Below are positions 26,901 through 36,040 of a stretch of DNA of 64,000 bases, one piece after another. Source of the DNA: Colius striatus (taxonomy: Eukaryota; Chordata; Aves; Coliiformes; Coliidae); NCBI RefSeq assembly GCF_028858725.1, contig NC_084761.1:28054501-28118500 (forward strand), written 5' to 3'. Both the position numbers and the translations under genes were made by a program. How positions within the stretch are numbered: position 1 is the stretch's first letter; the number at the start of each line of letters is the position of its first letter. Below the pieces are notes generated by a model. It was not told where the DNA came from. It ran no database searches and was given only the letters and a program-made list of their open reading frames with translations.

Positions 26901-29900
26901 TGAGAGCTGGCTGAGTAACAGAGCCCAGAGGGTGGTGATCAATGGCACAGAATCGAGTTGGTGGCCTGTGGCCAGTGGAGTTCCCCAGGGATCGGTTCTG
27001 GGGCCAGTCTTGTTCAACATCTTCATCAACGACCTGGATGAGGGGACAGAGTGTACCCTCAGCAGGTTCAATGATGACACCAAACTGGGAGGACTGGCTG
27101 ATTCCCCAGAAGGCTGTGCTGCCATTCAGCAGATCTCGACCAGCTTGAGAGTTGGGCAGAGAGCAACCTCATGAGGTTCAACAAGGACAAGTGCAGAGTT
27201 CTACATCTGGGAAGGAACAATCCCATGCACCAGCACAGGCTGGAGAATGACCAGTCGAGGGCAGCTCTGCAGAGAGAGACCTGGGAGTCCTGGTTGACAA
27301 TAAACTAACCATGAGCCAGCAATGTGCCCTTGTGACCAATGGCATTCTAGGACTCATCAAGAGTGTGGTCAGCAGATCGAGGGAGGTTCTCCTCCCTATC
27401 TACTCTGCCCTTGTGAGGCCTCATCTGGAATCCTGTGTCCAGTTCTGGGCTCCTCAGCTCAAGAGGGACAGGGAACTGCTGGAGAGAGTCCAGTGCAGGG
27501 CCACCGAGATAAACAGGGGACTGAAGCATATTCCTTATGAGGAAAGGCTGTGGGAACTAGGGCTGTTTAGTCTAGAGAAGAGGAGACTGAGGGGTGATCT
27601 CATTAATATTTGTAAACATCTAAATGATGGATGTCAGGAGGTTGGGGCATCCCTTTTTTCTACAGTATCTAGTGACAGGACAAGAGATAATGGGGTGAAG
27701 TTGAAACACAAGTAATTCTATTTAAAAATAAGGAAAAAATATTACACTGTGAGAGTGACAGAGCCCTGGCACAGGCTGCCAGGGAAGTTGTGGAGTCTCC
27801 TTCTCTGGAAATTTTCAAAACTTGCCTGGATACGTTCCTGTGTAACCTGACCTAGGTGAACCTGCTTTAGCAGAGGGGTTGGACTAAATGATCTCTAAAA
27901 GGTCCCTTCCAACCCCTACCACTCTGTGATTTAGCTGATGAATCAGCGGCCACATCTAACTGCCCAACTTTACGTGACTCTTACGGAAATAATCAACAGC
28001 ACTGGTAGAACCTCCCACTTCAGTTTGACTACACAGAATCTCTACAGTATAGACATTCAAAAATTTTAAAAAATAACTGAAAATTACTTTTTGCTTTTGC
28101 CTTTCAGCCATGTGAATCTGCATTTCAGTCATAAGTTCTTGGTACTGCTGCTGGAGTCGATCATGCTCCTTTGATGCAGTCTGCCAGAGCTCTATTGCTT
28201 CTTCTTTTTCCTGTGTTACAGAACAATGCTTTAAATGGTAGAAAAATAATCTATTCTAGCACATTTACTTTCACATATTATCTAAAACGAGAGGTCTTAA
28301 TTTTTATTTCAAAGAAATGTCACTTTCCATATCTTTCTCTGCACACATTACTATGTGGACAAAATACCAAATCCAGATGCACAAAATCAGATGCATAAAA
28401 GTTCAAATTCCAAGTGAATGACATGTTTTCCAGATTTCTTTTATAGATCAAAATTTTAAAGGTATTTACAGTAGGTCTACAGTATGTATAATACTCAAAT
28501 ACCAAAATTCAGCTGTCAACATAATCATATGGAACAGAATTAATATATCATTATACAAAGCTAAATTTTTTTTTGCTTATCTTTTCAAATTTAAATATTT
28601 ATTCCTATATGCCATATAAACTTGCTTCCTCAAATCACATTATCATGTGTTCAATTAAAATGACAAGCTATTACGAAAAAAATTGAACAAAGTATTTCGT
28701 TAATTTTCTAGTCAGCTATTCAACATAAAGATCAAATCAACTAGGTAAAATTACTGGCACAAATTAATATTAAAAACTTCTTACATGAATCTAGGAAACA
28801 AGTTCTTTCAGGTCTTTAAAAGTGAAAGTCTAAGTACTTGTTTCTTTAGCTACAAAAAGTCAAGATGGCCTCCAATAGTATCAAGGAACTCTGAACAAAC
28901 TAATTCTGAACAAGAAATAAACTGGCTTCCCCTAATCTGCCAACATATGACAAGAGAAACAAATCAGTACAAATGTTTAATCTCACACACTTCATTCATC
29001 AGCTGCAGTTGTTCTTGAAAGTTTGTCACTATGACTTCATCTGCAGGAATTTCAGTTTCCAGAGGCATGAAAGGAAGAGCCTCCAGTGGCATCTGAAAAG
29101 CTTCTTTCAACTCTGCATGCAGCCTGAAATTCAAAGAACTAAATTCAGCAAAGTATTTCTTAAGGGGAAATTTTTTAACTGAAGAGTACTGTACCTTCAA
29201 TCTGTACATATTTTTTACTTCCAAGTCATACTTAAATACATTAGATTCAATGAACACAACAGTTTGAAACAGCTTAATATCTAGTTCTTTTAGAGATGTG
29301 GTTACATCTCTTAAATCTAGTGCTGTAATCTACATTAAGCACTTACACTTGAACATTAAGCTGATGAATATGAAATTTTTAACTATTATGTAGATTGAAA
29401 AGATTTCAAGGTGCTAGAAAAAAAGCTTTTTAAGGTTTAGAAATTAAGAAAACCAGTAGTAGTAACAAGGCAGTGCAATTATTTACCTTTCATTTTCCTT
29501 GGTAACTTGTTCAACTTTTAGTCTCATCTCACTCATTTGTGCCTAACACAAAAACATGTAAGAGTAAGCACTCATTTAAGTGACATAAACTGTTGCAATT
29601 CTTTCATCTTTTAATTCTGACTAATACTGTAACGGATGGATGATTTAATTCTGCATAATACTGTAAATGAAAGTCTTTTCTAAGGAAAGCCACAGGATAC
29701 CACTTCAATTTATCAGCTGCTAAATCCTGTTATACCAAAGCATTCAGAAGTTATTACGAGCATTAAACTTACCTTTCTGAATTCTTAGAGTTCCTATAGA
29801 TTTGATTCTTAATTAACTCAAATTCTTGCAGGGATACAGGTAATAACTCTCATATTTTATGCAGTAAGGATTTGAGAAAATAATTTAGGAATTAGCCGAG

Positions 29901-32382
29901 GAGAAATTTCAGTTACATGAGTCAAATGGACTGTTTTGTTAATTAAACAGTGTAACAAAATCATAGTGCTTCTACTGCCATCTAAAATTAGCCATGTTGA
30001 AGACTGCATCTGCAGAAGCTTCATGATGGACAGATAAAAAAAAATATTAGATGCATTAAACCAAAACTAGAGTGTAACTTCTCCATGTATATCAAGTAAA
30101 TATTGCTTTCAGTATGCTGCAGGTTTTAATTATTAAACGTACCACTTTGCTTAAAAAGTTTCATTTTTCTGGGGTTGAAAGGAGTACAGTCTCCCTCCAG
30201 CTCAGCCTCTGTGACAACAAACATTTAAAGAATTATTTGAATTGGAAGAATTTTTAAGAATGGAGAAGGCTGGGTGTATATACACTTGCAGGACTGAGCT
30301 GGACTGCATAGCCAAAACCAGACCTGTAAAGAAAGTGGGCAATAGCTGCCTCACCTCAATGTCACCTAGGAAAGTAACTGGAACAGTATCAGAACATCGA
30401 AAGGAATAAAGCATCTATGGTTCATTTCAAAACATTACCCCTCCAAACACACAGCCATCCACGCAATCTGGACAATCTCCCTACCTTTTCATATAAAGCT
30501 CTCTGCTCACCCATTTGAGGCAGACTGCAGGCCAGCAACTTTGTTAAACACTGTGGTGGCATGCTTTCCTTCATTGACATGAACTAATAGCCTAGGTATA
30601 AGTACTATAAAATATAAGAATATACACTCTGAAATGTTTGAACATCCATACCTCATAAAGTTGATGCTCTTTTCTCATTTCTTCCAAGTGTTTATTAAAC
30701 TCTGTCATGAGAGTTGACAACCTAAGATGTTGAAAAACACAGAACAAATTCTGTAAATGTTGAAACGTTATTCTGGTGCTTAGTTTTACAGAATTCTTCA
30801 TCTAGAGAACAGCACAAACCAGTCACTTTATTTTCAAGCTTCATATATATCAAAATCTGGTCAACAAATTTAACTACTACTTTTCAAGCATGGTCTTTAA
30901 CAGATTTCCTTTATAACAGGAGACATAAATGAGCATTAATATATGAACATTTCATACCTATAACCTAAAATGACAAAAAAATAGACTGTTGCTTTCACAT
31001 ACAACAGTAGCCTATAAGACGATATAAAATACCGCAATTCTGCTTGTATATTTTTTCCTATATTTTTGTAATTGATAGCAATTCTCTGAAAATTCTATAT
31101 TAGTCTGGAGTGACAGTGCCTTGAAATCTAACAAGAGAGGATATTTTATTTTTATAACAGGAAATAACAATTATTTTAACAATTTACTAACAGGCAACTC
31201 TTAGCTGAAGATCGTCGAAGAAATATTTTTAAAAACACCCACCTGACCTCAACAGACAGTAGTTACCTGCATTACCTAGAGCACTACAATGTCACCTGCA
31301 CTTTTGTTTATCATCTTAAAATTTTTACTAGTGAATTGACTCATTTATCTCTCATCCTTTCTTTTACAGATTGTGGAATAAAAGTCATGTATTTAATTCA
31401 CTGAATAAACTGCATAGTATCCAAAAACTCCTACAGGAACACTTCTACAGACTATCTGCAAATTCTCGGAGCTGTCAACATGTGTATGTAAGATCAGATT
31501 CAGCTGGATATTTACCCTTTGAAAAACACATAACAATTTCTTTTGAATACTTTGTAGTATTCCCTCTTACCACTTGGAATCAGTTACCTTCGGTCCATTG
31601 CCCTGGATCCTGATTTGCCATCACCACTAGGGACACTTTCCTGTAATGGTTTACAGCATATATTAGTACTTGTGCATGACTGCAGGTAGTTCTAAATTTT
31701 TACATGTGATCCAAAGCTGTTGTTCTGTTCATATTATAATCATATACAAAATCACCCATGATCACCTCCAGTTTTATATTAAAAAATCCTTGGGTGCTGG
31801 CTCAATTCCAGAAATGATCTTTTTTTTTTCTGAAGATGCTCTAATGTAAAAGCCTAATGGCATCTGAGGGGGAATCATTCACCTCTTAAAAGAGCAAGCT
31901 TACGCTTGCTCATTTTCATGCATCTCAGCATCCAGAAATTTCTGATGCCCCAGCATCTGCGTAGACCTTCAGACAGACTTATGCCAAGGTAACTTCTTCA
32001 GCTGGCTACCATGAGACTTATCTCTTTTCTAGAGAAGTTTATAAAAGTGAAAAAAACCTACTGAAGTAGAAATCAAGTATTCTTTTAGGAATACCTTCTC
32101 CTAAAAGTTTGTCATATGCAGAAGTACACAAAAATACCAGAATTCACTGTTATTACAGTTTTATTCTGCTGCTGCTGCTTGGAAAAAGAACAAACAACTC
32201 TAGAGCTATGTGATAGACCCAAAGCAAGGGTCATTCAGCATGTTGAATTGGGCTGTGCTCTATGCAGGCAAAGAGGTTTGTTGCAAAACCTCATCACAAA
32301 AATTCTTACTATTTCCAACCCTGAGTTCACATACCTGTTCAGCAGTAAAAATCTTGTCTGTTTCATACTGTCCAAGTGCCAT
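7095..32382 (-). CDS. SCLT1: SCLT1, sodium channel and clathrin linker 1 (gene-level span of the 17 coding exons; 3' end missing)
   Basis: Seventeen minus-strand exons, each with AG before and GT after it, join without a frame conflict: 32382-32335, 31640-31588, 30721-30652, 29542-29487, 29123-28991, 28210-28088, 25156-25091, 23919-23849, 17983-17893, 17717-17626, 16200-16023, 13876-13778, 12118-12047, 10411-10337, 9815-9670, 8807-8615, 7291-7095. The product is 587 residues plus two bases, almost all heptad-like coiled coil rich in E, K, Q and L, with no membrane segment or signal peptide. Blocks such as [26 protein letters not shown] and [12 protein letters not shown] match vertebrate SCLT1 as I recall it (human about 688 residues). 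Known role: mother-centriole distal appendages and ciliogenesis, plus reported binding to clathrin and Nav1.8. The start is the first in-frame ATG, in exon 2. About 80 C-terminal residues are missing and are inferred to lie left of position 1. The neighbour C4orf33 is divergent. Confidence 0.94.
8615..8807 (-). CDS. SCLT1: SCLT1 exon 17
   Basis: 193 bases, acceptor CCTTCAG, donor GTATGG. Encodes residues 459-522, including [20 protein letters not shown] and QKAKIK, a near-continuous coiled coil. Confidence 0.95.
9670..9815 (-). CDS. SCLT1: SCLT1 exon 16
   Basis: 146 bases, acceptor TTGTTCCTCAG, donor GTAAGT. Encodes residues 410-457, beginning [17 protein letters not shown] and ending NKLKQLEM, then a split Asn. 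A second AG eight bases inside the exon would break the frame with exon 15, so it was not used. Confidence 0.94.
10337..10411 (-). CDS. SCLT1: SCLT1 exon 15
   Basis: 75 bases, phase 0 on both sides, acceptor TTCAACAG, donor GTAGGA. Encodes residues 385-409, beginning [16 protein letters not shown] and ending VEEELEK. Confidence 0.95.
10842..11524 (-). mobile_element. CR1 LINE fragment (copy A), SCLT1 intron
   Basis: The plus strand begins with the complement of the CR1 3' end (AGAATCATAGAATGGTAGGG) and continues through the standard 3' ORF2 region. The minus strand encodes the CR1 C-terminal block ([49 protein letters not shown]). It is 5'-truncated with frameshifts. It lies in the intron between SCLT1 exons 14 and 15, in the sense orientation of the gene. 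Confidence 0.93.
12047..12118 (-). CDS. SCLT1: SCLT1 exon 14
   Basis: 72 bases, phase 0 on both sides, acceptor ATCACAG, donor GTAAGC. Encodes residues 361-384; [12 protein letters not shown] is identical to human as recalled. Confidence 0.95.
12892..13257 (-). other. 121-codon open frame inside an SCLT1 intron (unassigned)
   Basis: An uninterrupted minus-strand frame from ATG at 13257 lies between SCLT1 exons 13 and 14, in sense. Its composition is mixed, with Cys, His and hydrophobic residues, and not coiled coil. I recognise no domain. It could be chance, an old retrocopy or an unknown repeat ORF, and it is not offered as a gene. Confidence 0.2.
13778..13876 (-). CDS. SCLT1: SCLT1 exon 13
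   Basis: 99 bases, phase 0 on both sides, acceptor TTTCTAG, donor GTAAGT. Encodes residues 328-360, beginning [20 protein letters not shown] and ending AARIRKA. Confidence 0.94.
14100..14800 (-). mobile_element. Probable degenerate avian ERV LTR, antisense
   Basis: The plus strand reads GCACTTCTTTATTATGCAGC followed by CTGGGAAAACACGGGGGTTAGC, a CTCCTCCGTACC segment, and later CCTTGATTGGTTCCTAAC and GTGATTGGTC. This order resembles the complement of an avian retroviral LTR with a polyadenylation signal (AATAAA on the minus strand at 14275-14280) and upstream CCAAT-like motifs. Borders and family are not determined, and no internal genes are seen. Confidence 0.45.
14868..14922. repeat. (AC)n followed by (GT)n microsatellite
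   Basis: About 22 AC units run from 14868 to 14911 and switch directly to about five GT units. The tract is partly self-complementary, can form a hairpin and is alternating purine-pyrimidine. It sits about 40 bases before CR1 copy B in the SCLT1 intron 3' of exon 12. Confidence 0.95.
14959..15610 (-). mobile_element. CR1 LINE fragment (copy B), SCLT1 intron
   Basis: Same structure and orientation as copy A: the complement of the CR1 3' end (CAGAATCATAGAATATTAGG) at the left, and a 185-codon minus-strand open frame beginning [20 protein letters not shown] that carries [40 protein letters not shown] and the terminal [15 protein letters not shown]. It is the most intact CR1 C-terminal frame in the window, 5'-truncated and without the reverse-transcriptase core. 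Confidence 0.94.
16023..16200 (-). CDS. SCLT1: SCLT1 exon 12
   Basis: 178 bases, acceptor CTTATAG, donor GTAAGG. Encodes residues 269-327, beginning [14 protein letters not shown] and ending [11 protein letters not shown], both conserved SCLT1 blocks. Confidence 0.95.
17626..17717 (-). CDS. SCLT1: SCLT1 exon 11
   Basis: 92 bases, acceptor TTTCTAG, donor GTAAAG. Encodes [20 protein letters not shown] then [10 protein letters not shown] and a split Arg (residues 238-268). ASDKRLQQ and SSIKQLE match human SCLT1. Confidence 0.94.
17893..17983 (-). CDS. SCLT1: SCLT1 exon 10
   Basis: 91 bases, acceptor TTATACAG, donor GTATTC. Encodes [16 protein letters not shown] and onwards (residues 208-237), finishing the Arg split with exon 9. 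The intron before it (23848-17984, about 5.9 kb) is the longest internal intron. Confidence 0.92.
20255..20490. repeat. Diverged tandem duplication, about 117-bp unit, two copies
   Basis: Unit 1 (20255-20371) and unit 2 (20372 to about 20490) share ATTCCAGACTTGGAGAATCA, CTGCAGCAG, AGAGCTGCAGG and ATTAGCTTT in the same order and spacing, with scattered substitutions and small indels. It lies in the long SCLT1 intron between exons 9 and 10. No element family is recognised. Confidence 0.85.
22111..22128. repeat. (A)18 homopolymer
   Basis: Eighteen consecutive A residues, about 60 bases before a CR1 fragment. A similar run of 16 A lies at 18033-18048. Confidence 0.95.
22188..22458 (+). mobile_element. 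CR1 LINE 3' fragment (copy C)
   Basis: About 270 bases of CR1 3' terminus: GGGCAACGGGTACAAGCTGG, TTCTTCACTGTGAAAGTGATGG, GTTGGACTAGATGATCTTTC, ending GATTCTGTTATTCTGTGA. It is antisense to SCLT1, in the intron between exons 9 and 10. Confidence 0.9.
23849..23919 (-). CDS. SCLT1: SCLT1 exon 9
   Basis: 71 bases, acceptor CTTTACAG, donor GTATCA. Encodes [19 protein letters not shown] and RKQL (residues 184-206), then a split Arg. NQQFLKTV is identical to the human block as recalled. Confidence 0.93.
25091..25156 (-). CDS. SCLT1: SCLT1 exon 8
   Basis: 66 bases, phase 0 on both sides, acceptor CTTTTTAG, donor GTAAGT. Encodes residues 162-183, [20 protein letters not shown] and EL. Confidence 0.93.
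26815..27935 (+). mobile_element. CR1 LINE fragment with reverse-transcriptase part (copy D)
   Basis: About 1.1 kb. The first plus-strand frame (26833-27174) holds the RT blocks [37 protein letters not shown] and [10 protein letters not shown]. The conserved ADD of the CR1 RT active site reads NDD here. A second frame (27311-27715) holds [20 protein letters not shown] and [16 protein letters not shown]. Frames are broken between the two, and the 3' end is CCTACCACTCTGTGATT. Inactive, in the SCLT1 intron between exons 7 and 8. Confidence 0.95.
28088..28210 (-). CDS. SCLT1: SCLT1 exon 7
   Basis: 123 bases, phase 0 on both sides, acceptor AACACAG, donor GTAATT. Encodes residues 121-161, including [17 protein letters not shown] and AERQKQK, a strongly conserved SCLT1 coiled-coil block. 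Confidence 0.93.
28991..29123 (-). CDS. SCLT1: SCLT1 exon 6
   Basis: 133 bases, acceptor AATTTCAG. The donor is GTGTGT, weaker than the others. Encodes LHAELKEAF and, later, [17 protein letters not shown] (residues 77-120). The middle section ([12 protein letters not shown]) is divergent between species; both ends are conserved. Confidence 0.9.
29487..29542 (-). CDS. SCLT1: SCLT1 exon 5
   Basis: 56 bases, acceptor TGTGTTAG, donor GTAAAT. Encodes [18 protein letters not shown] and two bases of Arg (residues 58-76), matching the human VIKENERLHSELK region at the junction. Confidence 0.9.
30652..30721 (-). CDS. SCLT1: SCLT1 exon 4
   Basis: 70 bases, acceptor ATCTTAG, donor GTATGG. Encodes [18 protein letters not shown] and onwards (residues 35-57), matching the human LAPLVTEYDKHL block as recalled. 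Start of the coiled coil. Confidence 0.88.
31588..31640 (-). CDS. SCLT1: SCLT1 exon 3
   Basis: 53 bases between acceptor ATTACAG and donor GTAACT. It encodes [17 protein letters not shown] and two bases of the next Arg (residues 17-34). This low-complexity segment is poorly conserved against the human protein; it is supported mainly by exact phase on both sides. Confidence 0.75.
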
Positions 32383-32396
32383 ATTTAGCCTCTGAC
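32335..32396 (-). CDS. SCLT1: SCLT1 exon 2, start codon
   Basis: Acceptor TTTTTCAG and donor GTATGT bound 62 bases. ATG at 32382-32380 (A at -3, G at +4) opens residues 1-16, [16 protein letters not shown]. The codons just before it read QRLN, resembling RRLN in the human N-terminus, so the ancestral reading frame probably extended further upstream. Confidence 0.75.
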
Positions 32397-32569
32397 CTGA
32401 AAAACAAAGCATTGGAGAGTGATAGCTGCACCATGGGCCATTATCTAGATAAACCTGACTGGCACCCAGAAATATGTTTAATGGTATAATGCTTTGAAGG
32501 CACACAACATGCTTCATAAAATTCCCCTTTTTAGAGAAATTATCTTAATACAAATAGGACTTGAAAAAG

Positions 32570-32902
32570 CCTACAAAGACAAATATGTAAAGGGCGGGTG
32601 TCAGGAGGATGGAGTCAGGCTCTTCTCAATAATGTCCAATGATAGGACAAGGGGCAATGGGTACAAGCTGGAACATAAGAGGTTTCAAAGAAATGCAAGA
32701 AAGAATTTCTTCACTGTGAGGGTGATGGAGCACTGGAACGGGCTGCCTAGATGCGTTGTTGAGACTCCTCTGGGGACATTCAAAACCCACCTGGATGAGT
32801 TCCTATGTGACCTACTCTAGGTTGTCCTGCTCTGGCAGTGGGGTTGGACTAGATGGATCTTTTGAGGTCCCTTCTAACCCTTAAGATTCTGTGATTCTGT
32901 GA
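32570..32902 (+). mobile_element. CR1 LINE 3' fragment (copy E)
   Basis: Contains GGGTGTCAGGAGGATGGAGT, a frame with VKGGCQEDGVRLFSIMSNDR and the 3' end GATTCTGTGATTCTGTGA. This 3' end is a different CR1 subfamily type from copies A, B, D, I and J. Antisense to SCLT1, between exons 1 and 2. Confidence 0.92.
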
Positions 32903-32939
32903 GTGTTCTTTCATCCAACAAAAACATAGTATATGCAGT

Positions 32940-33395
32940 TGGTCAAAAGAGGAGATTATTCTGCTGTACTACATGTTGGTACAATCTCATTTCAGTGCTA
33001 TGTGCACTTCTGGGCCTTAGAGTTTAAGAAGGATGTGAAGGTTCTTGAACGTGTCCAGAAGAAGGCAACAAAGCTGGTGAAAATGCTGGAAGGAACGTCC
33101 TATGAGAAGCCTATGAGGACTCTGGGCTAGTCTAGTTTGGAGAGAAGAAGGCTGAGGGGTGACCTCATTGCTCCCTGCAACTTCCCGAGGACATGAAGAG
33201 GGAGATACTGATCTCTTCTCCTTGGTATCCTGTGGTAGGACACACAGGAATGGTTCAAAGCTGCAAAAAAGGAGGTTTAGAGCACACTGGGAAGCATTTG
33301 CATATCAACAGGGTAGTCAAACACTGGAAGAGGCTTCTTAAAGATGTGGTCAGTGCCCCAAGCCTATCAGAGGCATTTAGATAATGTCCTTAACA
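32940..33395 (+). mobile_element. Older CR1 LINE fragment (copy F)
   Basis: A more diverged CR1 segment directly after copy E. Recognisable pieces include HVGTISFQCYVHFWALEFKK, VLERVQKKATKLVKMLEGTS, then [17 protein letters not shown] and LFSLVSCGRTHRNGSKLQK blocks in shifted frames. No 3' tail is visible, so it is truncated at both ends. Confidence 0.8.
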
Positions 33396-33684
33396 TACTT
33401 GAATTTTTAGTCAGCCCTGAATTGCTCAAGCAGTTGATGAACTTCCAAATAAAATACTCTTAGGAATTCCACTGAAATATTCTCACTGAAATATTCTAAG
33501 AATCTAAGTGACACCTTTGTAACTGGAATGGGTAAAAAGGAAGTCAGGAAGGTAATGCATACAGTTCAATTTACAACTACCTCTTGCTTATTTTTCTTGG
33601 TACACATTTCAGGGGTCTTGTTCTGGCTCTAATCCTCCAGAGGAAGACATAGGAAAAAGACAGACGGGACAGAAAGGAGGTAAT

Positions 33685-33738
33685 CACAGAATGGTAGGGG
33701 TTGGAAGGGACCTTTAGAGATCATCTAGTCCAACCTCC
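33685..33738 (-). mobile_element. CR1 LINE 3'-end remnant (copy G)
   Basis: About 54 bases complementary to the CR1 terminus: CAGAATGGTAGGGGTTGGAA followed by GGGACCTTTAGAGATCATCT and AGTCCAACC. Severely 5'-truncated. Confidence 0.85.
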
Positions 33739-35269
33739 CAAATAATAGCAAAAGGATGCCACGGAATAGGATGAGGAAAGTAGCTGTCCTCACCAGGCAA
33801 AGTAGTCTAAAAACATGAGAGTCCACGGGTACACAAGTGGACAAATCTCAACATACCCCTTACAGATGTGCTCACCTTCAAGAGTGAATCCTTGAATACA
33901 TTCTGATGTAACTTCTACGTGTTTAGTAGCTTATCACAAGAACATGGACTTGAATGGAGGAATTATTATTTGTAAGATTGGTTTCTAACACTTAAAAAAT
34001 GCATCCATGTAACTAACTGATCAGTGACAGAGATTAGTATTTCATTCCGAGAAGCTTCTTTACATCTACTTATTTAACACAGCAAATATATATTCTACAA
34101 CATTAAATATAATAGTGCTTAGAGAATTTCCTTTTATGTGCGTTACACACATTCAACATTTTAGAATGCCTTTGCATTCATGAAACAAGAGAAACGTCAA
34201 TCCATATGTCACAGTAGGCCTCAAATAACTCAGGTCTCAGTTGACATACAAACCAACTTCAAGTTTGTTGTTTGGCACCTTTTAAAATATTTGATTTTTT
34301 AAAAAAGTGAATTAAAATCCTTGACAGAAAAGGTACTTCCTAGAACTCAGACTAAATTCACTGTAAAGTGCTACTTAGAGCCTAAAGGTATAGAAATTAA
34401 GATAATTCACCAAGACAAATTAATACATACAAACCTCTCAAATACTAATGTTTGAAAATACACAATTTGTTCACACCACAGCATAGTAAATCCTGGTGTA
34501 AAACTTGGTAAACACACAGGCTTTTGAGCCAGGATGGCTCTGTTGGGTCAGACAGAAGCTTATCTGCTGCTAACATCCTTGGATTCAAGAGCTGCTCTTT
34601 TGTTTCAGATACACAAAGATGTCATACCATACTTAATGCCAAATGAAGTTTTGAGTGATACACAGCCATAGTACTTTATGCACTGTGATCCTGTCCTACT
34701 TCCTGCCACACTAGCAAGTTTTCCTGCAATACTAAGTGACAGGAATAGTTCTTGGGAGAGCACATCAACCTACTCCCTATTTATCAGGATAAGACCTGGG
34801 CAGAATCTTTTTTTTTCAGGATTTTGCTAATAAATAATTAAAGTGTACTGAGTCAGTCATATTAAACTTATCTTAGCATTATCAAAATTGTAACATATAC
34901 ACACAATGAAAAACATTGATTTTAGTCTGTAACGCAAATTTTGTGAGTAAGCAACATGATAGTTTTTTTGCCTTCCATGTGTAAGCCAAGCATACGAAAC
35001 GCAGCAGTTCCTTGGAGAAAGGAGGCATTAACTAAAATAATACATGTTTTTGGCTCCTACCCTCACCGGTAGCTTTTAATTATTAGTCTTCAGCTAACTA
35101 AAAAGACGGTTTTGATGCTGTTATTCATTACAGTAAACACTAGAAAACCTACAGAACAGAAATCTTCACAATAGCCATAGGCAAAAGAATTTCTGCCCTC
35201 TGTTGAAACTGACCCCAGCTTCCTAGAGGCAGCACCTGGGCCTCGGCTCCTCCACTCCATCCTTCAACC

Positions 35270-36040
35270 AGCCCCAGGGCAGCACTTGGGTCACCCCACG
35301 AACGGGCAGCCAAGAAGCCGGCCCGCAGAGACCTCACCTGGCTCTCTTCCACTGCCGACCTCAGTCGCCGTATTTCCAGTGGAAAGCTTCAGCGCTGCTA
35401 AGAGTTTCGTTCACCAGGAAGAGCCTGCAAAAACCTGGCGAAAAAACGGTGATTTCAGCCGCTCACCACTCCCAGTGCCTGGCGGCCCTTCCCCTCACTG
35501 GCTGGCGGGGAAGGTGAAAGCCACTTGGGAGAGAGACGAAGCCAGCAAGCTCCCGGCGCCGGAGACGCGCTCCCCACACTAACCGCCGTGCACTTCTCTC
35601 AGTTAGTAAAGCCGCAGCGGCATGGGGTAAGGTCTGTAGCTACAGTCTCACCTCCTCAACCTGCCCCTTACCCTCTGTCCGGCGCAGCAACCCTGCCACC
35701 ACTGCCCGAGAAAGAAATGTCCGGGGGCGGCCGCCGGCGCTAAGGGTACCCGCGGCAGCCAGCCATAGTTACGCGCCGCACCCCCGTGACGGGTGACGGC
35801 TAACGGCCCACGGCCCCGCCCCCCGCCCCCCGCGCACGGACGCCGCCGCTCCTCCGTCAGCGGCCGGCTCAGCCCACAACGGCGCCTCCGTCACGTGGCA
35901 ACGGAGCGCTTCATCCACAGGAAAGCAATGGGGCGGCAGGAAGCGACGGCGGCTGGGCAGCCCTGGGTTACTAACCCTGGCAGGCTAGCTGGAGAGCGGA
36001 GGCTCCGTTAGGCGTTGCAGCGGGTGTCGGGAAGGACAAG
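35270..36040. promoter_or_regulatory. CpG-island, probable bidirectional promoter of SCLT1 and C4orf33
   Basis: The only strongly GC- and CpG-rich stretch in an otherwise AT-rich window, densest at 35500-36020 (for example GGGGGCGGCCGCCGGCGC near 35720). It lies between the divergent genes, next to the SCLT1 exon 1 donor. No TATA box is evident. A CACGTG E-box is at 35892-35897, overlapping GGCAAC at 35897-35902, and tandem TGACGG motifs lie near 35785-35800. The short open frames here are GC artefacts. The C4orf33 first exon should start in the right part but I could not fix its donor. Confidence 0.8.
35338..35420 (-). other. SCLT1: SCLT1 exon 1 (noncoding, 5' limit unresolved)
   Basis: A donor GTGAGG begins at 35337 on the minus strand after GAGAGCCAG, inside the CpG island. 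Splicing to the acceptor at 32397/32398 leaves one base of this exon in the reading frame of exon 2. In that frame the exon has a TGA about 45 bases above its splice end and no ATG, so it should be 5' UTR. The transcription start lies somewhere above 35420 and cannot be set from sequence alone. Confidence 0.5.

Noticed and set aside
31892..31911. 8-bp hairpin GAGCAAGC/GCTTGCTC
   Set aside because: A short stem of a kind expected by chance in 64 kb; no terminator or RNA-gene context in a vertebrate intron.
35286..36011. Three plus-strand open frames of 72-98 codons in the CpG island
   Set aside because: GC-rich sequence has few stops. The translations are Pro/Arg/Ala-rich with no domain, and they overlap the SCLT1 first exon and promoter.
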